Shown piece by piece: positions 1 through 6,557 of a stretch of DNA of 13,207 nt. Made by a program: the position numbers and the translations under genes. Where the stretch lies: contig JAEWRF010000095.1 of NCBI GenBank assembly GCA_023460155.1, positions 1 through 13,207 of the forward strand. Reading direction: 5' to 3'. The notes under the pieces were generated by a model, which was not told where the DNA came from, searched no databases, and saw nothing but the letters and a program-made list of their open reading frames with translations. The stretch is from Bacillota bacterium. Its GTDB lineage: Bacteria > Bacillota > Clostridia > Oscillospirales > Acutalibacteraceae. Position 1 is the stretch's first letter; each line of letters starts with the position of its first letter.

Positions 1-1
1 C

Positions 2-127
2 CCGCCGCGCCCGCCCAGGCCCCCGCATCCTCCCTTCCCTCCGGGGCCTCCTCCGTACCCGCCGTATCCGCCTCCGTATCCTCCGTATCCTCCAAGCCCG
101 CCCTATTCGCCGCCCCGCGGCAGATAG
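2..127 (+). CDS. C-terminal tail of a Pro/Tyr-rich protein (5' truncated by window edge)
   Basis: The frame is open from the left edge to a TAG at 125-127 and encodes about 41 residues dominated by Pro with repeated PPYPP units, ending SPPYSPPRGR. The repeat varies mainly at third codon positions (CCT/CCG/CCA, TAT/TAC), which favours this frame over the other open + frame (Ala/Ser/Val-rich, stop at 130-132). A Gly-Gly-Tyr reading exists on the minus strand but is closed by a stop with no start codon after it. Pro/Tyr tails of this kind occur on several Gram-positive surface, coat and membrane proteins, so the function cannot be assigned from the tail. No terminator is visible right after the stop. 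Confidence 0.45.
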   Translation, partial: PPRPPRPPHPPFPPGPPPYPPYPPPYPPYPPSPPYSPPRGR

Positions 128-169
128 CATAGTTTTCCCGCTGTCTGAAGCGAAAAAATCGGTCGGGGC

Positions 170-198
170 TTGACAACTGAGCTCAGTTGCGTTATAGT
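170..198 (+). promoter_or_regulatory. Vegetative promoter of the cold-shock gene
   Basis: A perfect -35 box TTGACA (170-175), a 17-bp spacer and a -10 box TATAGT (193-198, five of six matches) form a near-consensus sigma-A promoter. Transcription should begin near 205, giving a leader of about 119 nt before the cold-shock start codon. Long leaders are typical of cold-shock genes. Confidence 0.85.
174..189. promoter_or_regulatory. 16-bp perfect palindrome in the promoter spacer, candidate operator
   Basis: CAACTGAGCTCAGTTG is a perfect 16-bp dyad with no central gap. It begins inside the -35 hexamer and fills most of the spacer up to 4 bp before the -10 box. A bound dimeric repressor there would block RNA polymerase; operators placed like this are typical of TetR- or MarR-family repressors. 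The regulator is not in the window and the family is a guess. It lacks a following T run, so it is not a terminator of the upstream gene. Confidence 0.6.
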
Positions 199-225
199 TA
201 GAAGTATCCTAATATGCATGAATCG

Positions 226-289
226 ACTCACAATTTTCTGTAAGTCATTTTACGCAGATGATTTGCAGATTTTGTGAGTTTTTTGTTTT
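226..289 (+). promoter_or_regulatory. Long hairpin plus T tract in the cold-shock leader (attenuator-like)
   Basis: Within the predicted leader, 226-233 pairs with 272-279 (8 bp, ACTCACAA/TTGTGAGT). After a small internal loop, 237-248 pairs with 258-269 (12 bp including two G-U pairs) around a 9-nt loop at 249-257. The stem runs directly into TTTTT-G-TTTT (280-289). This is the form of an intrinsic terminator, but it sits upstream of the coding start with no other credible promoter between it and the Shine-Dalgarno site. It therefore looks like an attenuator or temperature-responsive leader. Alternatively it ends a short RNA of about 85 nt. Confidence 0.6.
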
Positions 290-323
290 GCAATTGGAAA
301 TACTATATTTGGAGGTGCTTTTC

Positions 324-536
324 ATGAATAAAGGTACGGTAAAATGGTTCAACGCTGAAAAGGGCTATGGCTTTATTTCGAACGATGAAGGCGGAGATGA
401 TGTTTTCGTACATTTCTCGGCGATCGTTTCCGAAGGGTATAAAACCCTTGAGGAAGGCCAGAAAGTTACGTATGATACCGAAACGGACGCACGCAACGGT
501 AAGCTCAGGGCTTCCAATGTGACCCTCGCCCAGTAA
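324..536 (+). CDS. csp: Cold-shock protein (CspA family, RNA chaperone)
   Basis: The 70-residue protein is one cold-shock domain, an OB-fold that binds single-stranded RNA and DNA in the cytoplasm, melts secondary structure and can act as an antiterminator. It begins MNKGTVKWFNAEKGYGF, with RNP1 KGYGFI at residues 13-18 and RNP2 VFVHF at about 27-31. Length is standard for the family. The start at 324 is chosen because GGAGGTG (311-317) lies 6 bases upstream and the family consensus begins there; a longer in-frame reading from 258 would run through the leader. It has its own promoter, a structured leader and a strong terminator, so it is probably monocistronic. Which csp paralogue it is cannot be decided. 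Confidence 0.97.
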   Translation: MNKGTVKWFNAEKGYGFISNDEGGDDVFVHFSAIVSEGYKTLEEGQKVTYDTETDARNGKLRASNVTLAQ

Positions 537-541
537 GGCGG

Positions 542-578
542 AGCCGCTCCCATAAAGGGAGCGGCTTTTTTTGTTTTT
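542..578 (+). terminator. Rho-independent terminator of the cold-shock gene
   Basis: The stem GCCGCTCCC / GGGAGCGGC (543-551 with 557-565, plus an A-T pair at 542/566) closes a 5-nt loop ATAAA and is followed by seven T, G and five more T. It lies 6 bases after the csp stop codon. Confidence 0.95.
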
Positions 579-635
579 CAGCCGATCCCGTTTTTTTGCC
601 GTCCGGCGGGGAATCCTACCGGCGAGGTGAAAAAA

Positions 636-779
636 ATGGCTTATGTGGATCCAAAGATGCAAACCTATTTTGAATCACTTTCCATCGACCTGAAAAACGA
701 AATTCTGAAACAGGATGTTCGGATCTGCTCTCTGCAGGATCTGATCAGCTGCCTGGAGAAAATCGTCGGAGAAAGCTGA
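636..779 (+). CDS. Uncharacterised 47-aa small protein
   Basis: A short open frame from ATG 636 to TGA 777-779 is preceded by GAGGTG (624-629) at good spacing. It begins MAYVDPKMQTYFESLSIDL and ends CLEKIVGES. The protein is acidic to neutral and probably helical, with two Cys (31 and 39), no signal peptide and no membrane segment, so it should be cytosolic. The strong ribosome site, sensible codon use and a terminator 17 bases downstream support a real gene. No family or function is recognised. No clear promoter was found in 579-620, so it may depend on read-through from csp or on a weak unseen promoter. Confidence 0.7.
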   Translation: MAYVDPKMQTYFESLSIDLKNEILKQDVRICSLQDLISCLEKIVGES

Positions 780-796
780 CCGTTCCCCGCGCGCAA

Positions 797-846
797 AAGC
801 GGCGCCGCGCCCCTTCGGAGGGGCAGCGGCGCCGCTTCTTTTCTTT
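797..846. terminator. Shared terminator between convergent genes
   Basis: A 12-bp stem (797-808 with 826-837, AAGCGGCGCCGC and its complement) encloses a second 5-bp CCCCT/AGGGG stem with a TCGG loop. On the + strand CTTTTCTTT follows; on the minus strand TTTT overlaps the base of the stem. It lies between the small + strand gene (stop 779) and the minus-strand binding-protein gene (stop 845-847), so it probably serves both, more convincingly the + strand. Confidence 0.85.
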
Positions 847-1888
847 ATTCCTTCACATCCGCAAGATTCTCTTTTGTGACCATTTTATAAGGAATGTAGA
901 CATAGTGCTGCTGCGTGAGCTTCACGGAGGAAGGAACTCCGCCGCCCGTCGCAAAGGAATAGGAGAGGTTGAAAATAGCTTGTGCCTGCTTTTGAGCGTC
1001 GTTGAAGGCCGTGCCGAGCATTGTTCCGTTTTTGATTGCTTCCATCCCGGGCTGCGTGGCATCCACCCCGACCACGACCGGCGGGTGCGCTTTCAGAGGA
1101 CTTTCCTTGATTGCGTCGATCGCACCCAGTGCCATATCGTCGTTGTTGGAAAGCACGACCTCAATCCGGCTCCCATATTTTGCGATCCACTGCGTCATTT
1201 TGGCGGTGCCCTGTGCGCGCTGCCAGTTGGCCGTGTCGTTCGCAAGCTTTTCCACGCGCAGGCCCGCGTCGACCAGCGCCTTGACGGAATACTCCGTGCG
1301 CAGGAGAGCATCCTGATGTCCCTGCTCCCCTTCCAGCATGACGTACTGGATCACTCCGTCCCCGTTTTTATCGATCGAACGGGGATCCGCCCGGTAGGCG
1401 TTCGCGATAATCTGCCCCTGGATGGAGCCGGAGGCCGCCGCGTCCGCGCCGACATAGTAGGCCTTTTCCCACATCCGAATATCCTCGTCCACCGGCTCAC
1501 GGTTGAAGAAAACGACCGGCACATCCGCCTTTTTCGCCTTATCCACAGTGACGGCCGCAGCCGTGCGGTCCACCATATTGACGCAGATTACCTTGTAATC
1601 CCGGGATAGAAAACCATCCACCTGATCGTTCTGAATGGTCTGACTGGACTGGCTCTCCATGATGTTCAGGTTGATCTTGTTGCCGGTTTCGTTTTCCTTC
1701 TTTTTGGCGCATTCCTCAAGATAGGTGCAAAGGGAACTGATAAAGGTATCGTCCTTCCGGTAAACCACAACCCCGATGGAAATGGTTTTAACCGTATTCT
1801 CCTTTTCCGTACGGCCGCAGGAGCTGACAAAGCTCAAAAGTGCAAACGCGGTCAGCAGCAGTGCGAAGAAACGGATCCGACGATTCAT
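845..1888 (-). CDS. Second galactose/glucose-binding lipoprotein (MglB-like)
   Basis: This 347-aa extracytoplasmic sugar-binding protein belongs to the MglB/galactose-binding family (Peripla_BP_4 fold). A basic N-terminus and hydrophobic segment lead to a lipobox V21-S22-S23-C24, so it should be lipid-anchored. By comparison with E. coli MglB the sugar contacts appear present: Y43, D47, F49, N104, H191, D193, R197, W222, N249, D276 and N296. A calcium-loop motif DKNGDG lies at 173-178. It is the last gene of the sensory operon, starting 19 bases after the previous stop with a GGTGG ribosome site. It resembles MglB at 9403-10536 closely in motifs but lacks the long Ser/Ala linker. It could be an extra receptor for MglA/MglC or a ligand donor for the kinase; the sequence does not decide. 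Confidence 0.9.
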   Translation of the reverse strand: MNRRIRFFALLLTAFALLSFVSSCGRTEKENTVKTISIGVVVYRKDDTFISSLCTYLEECAKKKENETGNKINLNIMESQSSQTIQNDQVDGFLSRDYKVICVNMVDRTAAAVTVDKAKKADVPVVFFNREPVDEDIRMWEKAYYVGADAAASGSIQGQIIANAYRADPRSIDKNGDGVIQYVMLEGEQGHQDALLRTEYSVKALVDAGLRVEKLANDTANWQRAQGTAKMTQWIAKYGSRIEVVLSNNDDMALGAIDAIKESPLKAHPPVVVGVDATQPGMEAIKNGTMLGTAFNDAQKQAQAIFNLSYSFATGGGVPSSVKLTQQHYVYIPYKMVTKENLADVKE

Positions 1889-1907
1889 AAGGCACGCCCA
1901 CCTTTCC

Positions 1908-2879
1908 TCATCTTACAAACGGAAACAGCATGCGCTCGCTCTCCGACTCATACATGTTCGTACTGTTTACAATAATAAAGTTTACGTTGGTGTTCCCGTC
2001 CGTCTTTTTATTGATACTGTCAACGGCTGTTTTAATGCTGAGGTATCCGATATTGAATTCATTATCCACCGCAATGGCGCTGATAATTTTCTGTTCGAGA
2101 AGGGAAACGACCGTATTTGTTCTGCCGACACCGTAGATGCGGGCGGAACCCGCGCCCGATTTCATCAGATCCTTTTTTGCCTTTGCCGCAGCTTCCAGCG
2201 TCGCGCCGTCCAGAGCGATGAAAATGCCGTTCCGGTGCTGGGTGACCGCCGCCCGCGCCGCGCTGTAGGCTTCCGGAGCGGAGTCGGGAATGTCGCAGTA
2301 AAGGACGGAGCTGTTCCAGCCTTTCAGAGCATCCTCCACACCGTGCAGGCTGTCGGCGATATTGCTGGAACCGACGCTGTTGCGAAGAATTATGACCTGC
2401 CTTCCGCCCTTCTCATTCCGGACGATTTCCCGCGCGAGCGAATTGCCCATCTTATAATTATCGCATGATACAGACTGGAGCTTCGGCATCCCGGTAACGG
2501 TGGACTGCATGGCGACAACCGGAATTTTCCCGGAGGCCTGCTCCACCGGTTCCTTCAAAGCCGTGGAATTGATCGGAGCGATCACCACCGCGTCCGCGCC
2601 GTTATTAACCTCGCGGGACAGCAGTGTCACCTGCTCCTTTACGTTGTTTCTGGTAGTCAGGGTGATAAAGCTGACATTTACATTCAGATCCTGCGCCGCC
2701 TGATCGATGCCGAGCTTGACCGTCGTCCAGTTCTCCGTGCTCTGATCCGGACAGATCACCGAGATTTCATAGGGCTCCTCCGCCTTTTTGGCAATCAGCT
2801 GATCCCGGTACAGGTAAAGGCAGAAAACGACCAGAACCACAAAGCACAGCGCAAAGCCGGCAACGACCTTCTTTGTCAT
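1908..2879 (-). CDS. Membrane-anchored periplasmic-binding-protein homologue, probable sugar co-sensor
   Basis: The 323-aa protein has an N-terminal hydrophobic helix (about residues 6-24) with no lipobox at its Cys12 or Cys20 and no clear cleavage site, so it is probably held in the membrane by an uncleaved anchor. The rest matches the Peripla_BP_4 sugar-binding fold: an EISVICPDQSTENWTTVKLGID opening strand/helix region at about 38-59, the domain-1 motif GADAVVIAPINS, and a late AVDNEFNIGYLSIKTAVD segment. Its ATG overlaps the kinase stop (ATGA at 2876-2879), implying coupled translation. In Firmicutes, membrane-bound binding proteins encoded beside LytS/YesM kinases (for example XylFII) bind sugar and signal through the kinase rather than feed a transporter, and that role is inferred here. 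The ligand is unknown; MglB-type contact residues are not obviously conserved. Confidence 0.85.
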   Translation of the reverse strand: MTKKVVAGFALCFVVLVVFCLYLYRDQLIAKKAEEPYEISVICPDQSTENWTTVKLGIDQAAQDLNVNVSFITLTTRNNVKEQVTLLSREVNNGADAVVIAPINSTALKEPVEQASGKIPVVAMQSTVTGMPKLQSVSCDNYKMGNSLAREIVRNEKGGRQVIILRNSVGSSNIADSLHGVEDALKGWNSSVLYCDIPDSAPEAYSAARAAVTQHRNGIFIALDGATLEAAAKAKKDLMKSGAGSARIYGVGRTNTVVSLLEQKIISAIAVDNEFNIGYLSIKTAVDSINKKTDGNTNVNFIIVNSTNMYESESERMLFPFVR

Positions 2880-4696
2880 TTCCCCGCCCCCTTCTTCCCG
2901 GCGTCAGGCTCCACAAGCGGCCGCACCGGCAGATGAATCCGCGCGGTCATTCCCTCGTCCGGCTCGCTGTAAAGGGCCAGACCGTATTTCTCACCGAAGT
3001 AAAGCTGAATCCGCTCCTGAATATTTTTGAGCCCGATGCCGGAGCCTTTCCCCCGCACCGTGACGGTCTCTTCCAGCAGAAGCGCGTCCGCCTGTTCCTG
3101 GGGCATGCCAAGACCGTTGTCAATAACGTCCACATAGAGGTCTTCCCCGACGATATAGGCTTTTATCTTGATCTCTCCGTCGCTGTCCATCGATTCCAGA
3201 CCGTGGTAAATGGCGTTCTCCACAAGCGGCTGCACAATCAGTTTAATGGTGGCGCAGCCAAGCGCCTCGGGCTCCGCATCGATTTCAAAATGGAATTTGT
3301 TTTTATAGCGAAGATTCTGAATGTTCAGATAATTGCGCACGTGCTCCATTTCGTCCGCGACTGTCACGATATTCTTCCCTTTGCCGAGGCTGATGCGGAA
3401 CAGCTTGGCCAGTGAGGTAACCATCGTAACAGCACCCTGATAATGCTCGTTCTCGATCATCCAGACGATGGAATCAAGTGTATTATATAGAAAATGCGGG
3501 TTGATCTGTGACTGCAGCGCGTCAAGCTCGCTTCGGCGCTTGGATTCCTGCTCCGTCACAACATCATCCATCAGCTTTCGCGTCTGACAGACCATGGAGC
3601 GGATCGTCTTGCCGAGGTGCCGCACCTCATAGGAACCCCCAATGGTGATTTTCGATTCGTCAAGGTCGCCGTTCTCGATATTTTTAACCGATTTTTCCAG
3701 CTCCTTGATCGGATTCGCGATCCGTGAGGAAATCAGCATGTTGACAAAGATCAGCAGGAAGGAACCGAACAGCGCGATCAGCAGAACAAAAGTCGTATAC
3801 TGGGAATAGTTTGATACAATCGCCTGCGTCGGAGTCACGGCGATGATTTTCCATCCGGTGTAGCCTACCGTTTTGACGGTCACCAGACGCTCCTCGCCTT
3901 CGAAGCTCTCCGTATGCGTCCCATCCTCATAGGATGCGGCAACCATGTTGTTTTCATGGTTCAGGTTCGAATAGATCAGTTCCTGGCGCGGATGGTAAAT
4001 GATCTCGCCGTTTCCGTCGATGATATATAGATAGCCGGACCGGCCCAGATCCACGTTTTCGCAGATCTGCTCGATTCCGCTGAAGTTCATATCCACCAGC
4101 AGCACGCCGTGCGTGATGGTGCCGGACTTCGTAAGCTCCACCGACCGGCTCAGAGACACGACCCAGCTGTACTTGTTATCGGGGTCGGTATAAAGATCCT
4201 CCACATGTGGGGTGGAGAAATGCAGGTTTTCGATTCGGGCCGTAGCCGTCCGAAACCAGCCCTGCTCCGTCACGTTTGCCGTATCCTTGAGCTGGCTGAC
4301 CGGCTCGGCCGTGATCATTTTCCCGTCGTCCGCAAACACCCCCAGACTGACCAGCAGATCCCGGTTTGTCTCGTAAAGAAGGCTCATCTGATCCGTAAGA
4401 CTGTCGGTTTCCAGATCGGCGTTCTTGATCACGCGGTAATACATGGAATCGGAAATGCGCATCATGTCACGCAGGTATGTATCCAGATTGAGGTTTACCT
4501 GGTCGACGATGCGCGTGTTGTTGTCGGCCAGCATCTTTTCGGTCGAATCCACGAAACGCATTGAAAGAGACAGACCGATCAAAGCCATCCCCACGATTAT
4601 GACGATCGTAAAGGAGATGGAAATCGTAAACTGCAGACTTCTTTTCTGTAAAAAGCGCCTGCTCCGCTCGATTATGTTCCGAAGCTGTTCCCGCAT
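2876..4696 (-). CDS. Sensor histidine kinase, LytS/YesM type with dCache sensor
   Basis: The 606-aa membrane kinase has TM1 at about 22-46, an extracytoplasmic dCache-like sensor at about 50-295, TM2 at about 301-323 and a HAMP linker at about 324-375. The His_kinase/HATPase module follows. The phospho-accepting histidine is H401 in QINPHFLYN. ATP-site boxes are N494 in PLVENAIYHG, D526-NGLG, and GKGSGIGL at 549-556. All catalytic boxes look intact. It should phosphorylate the response regulator encoded 18 bases upstream in the same operon, and the following gene overlaps it by 4 bases. The start is set by a GGAGG site 7 bases before ATG 4696. The signal is probably an extracellular sugar presented directly or through the anchored binding protein; this is inference from context. 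Confidence 0.94.
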   Translation of the reverse strand: MREQLRNIIERSRRFLQKRSLQFTISISFTIVIIVGMALIGLSLSMRFVDSTEKMLADNNTRIVDQVNLNLDTYLRDMMRISDSMYYRVIKNADLETDSLTDQMSLLYETNRDLLVSLGVFADDGKMITAEPVSQLKDTANVTEQGWFRTATARIENLHFSTPHVEDLYTDPDNKYSWVVSLSRSVELTKSGTITHGVLLVDMNFSGIEQICENVDLGRSGYLYIIDGNGEIIYHPRQELIYSNLNHENNMVAASYEDGTHTESFEGEERLVTVKTVGYTGWKIIAVTPTQAIVSNYSQYTTFVLLIALFGSFLLIFVNMLISSRIANPIKELEKSVKNIENGDLDESKITIGGSYEVRHLGKTIRSMVCQTRKLMDDVVTEQESKRRSELDALQSQINPHFLYNTLDSIVWMIENEHYQGAVTMVTSLAKLFRISLGKGKNIVTVADEMEHVRNYLNIQNLRYKNKFHFEIDAEPEALGCATIKLIVQPLVENAIYHGLESMDSDGEIKIKAYIVGEDLYVDVIDNGLGMPQEQADALLLEETVTVRGKGSGIGLKNIQERIQLYFGEKYGLALYSEPDEGMTARIHLPVRPLVEPDAGKKGAGK

Positions 4697-4714
4697 TGCC
4701 GCGCCTCCGCGCTC

Positions 4715-6316
4715 TTAACGATTTCGATACTTGGACGGCGGAACCCCAAACTGTTTTTTAAAAACATAGCTGAAATAATTCGGTTCCGTAAAACCGACCT
4801 TCTGGGCAATCACATAGGTTTTGTCCTGCGTGGTATCCAGCAGGCTGACCGCCTTTTGAAGCCGTACGTCCGTCAGGTAAGAAACAAAGCTCATTCCGGT
4901 TTCCCGTTTGAAAACGGTGGAAAAATAGGCCGGGCTGACGTGCAGGAATTCGCACATATTTTCGACGGAAATATCCGGGTTCGGATAATTCTCCTGAATA
5001 TACTGCTGCGCGTTGTGGGCGAGCGATTTGGCGGAATCCACCCGCTCGCGTTTGATATTTGCGCTGATCCGGACGCAGATATCGGTGCACCACCGCTTCA
5101 TGTCTTCCGGACTGTAGAGCTTTTTGATCGTCGCGTTGAAGTCGAAAGCGCCCCCGAAAATTTCCGACTCGTCCATATCGTAAGCCCGCAGAAGTTTCAG
5201 AAGGGACGTGGTCATTTCCAGCAGATAGATCTGATACTGATCCGGCGGCAGCAGTACTTTCTCGAACCGGGAAAAAAGAGCGTCCACACGTTCGCGGATC
5301 TCCCGCTCGCCTGCAAGCTTGATTGCGTTGATGATTTCCCGTTCGTCATAGTCGTCGAATTCAATTTTCACCGAGGTGTCCGGCTCGACGTCCGCAATGT
5401 AAATCGCACGGTCTCCGCCCATAACTGCGCTGTATTCCAGCGCGCTGAGCGCCTCCCGGTATGACCGGCGCAGAGAATTGAACTCCGGCGTTATTTTTCC
5501 GACTCCCGCCATAACCTTGGTGCCCAGCACCCGCTGCGCCGTTTTGCACACCTCGTTCATGCCATTTAAAACAGGCAGGACGCTGCCGTCCGGATTCAGT
5601 TCGGCGATCACCGTAACACAGTCCGAATAAATGAAATCCGTGAACGTGCAATACCCCGGCAGAACCTCTTCCACGGTGCATTTCAGGGAAATCGGAATCA
5701 GTTCCTCCTCCCCCGCCAGAACCGTTTTCTCCCCCGTGACCGAGCCCTGCCGCAGGAGGGCCACCGCCCAGTTGTGCTCACCTGGGGTTCTCTGAACGAG
5801 CGAAGTACGCGCCCGGATACGCTCCGGGGTCAGTCGGCCCTCAATCAGGCCGACCAGAAACTGCTCGCGCATAACGGGAAGGCTCTCCTCGTAATTTCGG
5901 CGAAGCATTTCCACATTCCGCTTTTCGCTGAGCTCCTCATCCAGCTGAAGTTTAATCCGCTTCAGCGTCTTTGTCAGCTCGGTCGAATCGATCGGCTTCA
6001 GGACATATTCCGCGGCGTTCAGCTTAATGGCCTGCTGGGCGTACTCAAAATCATCGAATCCGGAGAAGAAAAGCAGCTTGACGGAAGGCATGGAGGCCCG
6101 CAGTTTTTCCCCTAACTCCAGTCCGCTCATAAAAGGCATCTTAATATCCGTCATCACCACATCCGGGTGCTGGTGCTCCGCCTTTTCCAGCGCTTCCAGG
6201 CCGTTCTCCGCCGAACCGACCACGGAAAAGCCGATCTCCTCCCAGTTGATTTTCCGGATGATCCCTTCCCGGATCTCCGTTTCATCATCCACCACCAGAA
6301 CCCGATAGAACCCCAT
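4715..6316 (-). CDS. Response regulator with AraC-type DNA-binding domain (YesN family)
   Basis: The 533-aa cytoplasmic regulator has an N-terminal receiver (about 1-120) with the acidic pair D10/D11, phospho-acceptor D56 in MTDIKMP, S84 and K106. A long middle region of about 300 residues without an assigned function follows. The C-terminus is a double helix-turn-helix AraC domain (about 433-533) ending FKKQFGVPPSKYRNR. Length is typical of YesN-type regulators. The start at 6316 is preferred over an upstream TTG at 6349 because GGAG lies 6 bases before this ATG and the receiver begins at once (MGFYRVLVVDDE). It is the first gene of the four-gene sensory operon. AraC-type regulators of this class usually activate sugar uptake genes, so mglBAC next door is the likely target. 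Confidence 0.95.
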   Translation of the reverse strand: MGFYRVLVVDDETEIREGIIRKINWEEIGFSVVGSAENGLEALEKAEHQHPDVVMTDIKMPFMSGLELGEKLRASMPSVKLLFFSGFDDFEYAQQAIKLNAAEYVLKPIDSTELTKTLKRIKLQLDEELSEKRNVEMLRRNYEESLPVMREQFLVGLIEGRLTPERIRARTSLVQRTPGEHNWAVALLRQGSVTGEKTVLAGEEELIPISLKCTVEEVLPGYCTFTDFIYSDCVTVIAELNPDGSVLPVLNGMNEVCKTAQRVLGTKVMAGVGKITPEFNSLRRSYREALSALEYSAVMGGDRAIYIADVEPDTSVKIEFDDYDEREIINAIKLAGEREIRERVDALFSRFEKVLLPPDQYQIYLLEMTTSLLKLLRAYDMDESEIFGGAFDFNATIKKLYSPEDMKRWCTDICVRISANIKRERVDSAKSLAHNAQQYIQENYPNPDISVENMCEFLHVSPAYFSTVFKRETGMSFVSYLTDVRLQKAVSLLDTTQDKTYVIAQKVGFTEPNYFSYVFKKQFGVPPSKYRNR

Positions 6317-6388
6317 ATTCTTCTCCAATTCATGATTTTTGCAATGCAAGGATGCGGCTGCCGAAAGTCCGGCCGCCGCCCGCTTTTA

Positions 6389-6417
6389 ATTATACCGCGA
6401 AACGCGGGAAACAGCAA
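6389..6417 (-). promoter_or_regulatory. Probable promoter of the sensory operon
   Basis: On the minus strand a perfect TATAAT (6394 to 6389) is preceded at 17 bp by TTGCTG (6417 to 6412), a weak -35 box. The start would be near 6382, giving a leader of about 65 nt before the response regulator ATG at 6316. A poor -35 is compatible with activation or low constitutive expression. Confidence 0.6.
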
Positions 6418-6463
6418 GGAAACGCGCGGTCTCCTCAGAAAAGGTATTTGCGGCAGGAACCGG

Positions 6464-6499
6464 TTTCAGCCCATGATATCAATCTATCATGAGCTGAAA
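6464..6499. repeat. Near-perfect inverted repeat downstream of mglC
   Basis: TTTCAGC (6464-6470) pairs with GCTGAAA (6493-6499). After one C/A mismatch, CATGATA (6472-6478) pairs with TATCATG (6485-6491) around a 6-nt loop. Neither flank carries a T tract, so it is not a standard intrinsic terminator. It sits about 60 bp after the mglC stop and about 45 bp upstream of the sensory-operon promoter. It could be a 3' stabilising structure of the mgl mRNA or a regulator site. Confidence 0.55.
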
Positions 6500-6557
6500 T
6501 CAATGAATATATCCAGTTTGCAAGCTTGTATTTGCGCAAGTGCTTTTCAGCCGGTTA

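Noticed and set aside
258..323. 22-residue N-terminal extension of the cold-shock protein
   Set aside because: It runs through the leader hairpin and T tract, and the family start with a strong ribosome site is at 324.
6317..6349. TTG start adding 11 residues to the response regulator
   Set aside because: The ATG at 6316 has a GGAG site at good spacing and opens directly into the receiver motif.
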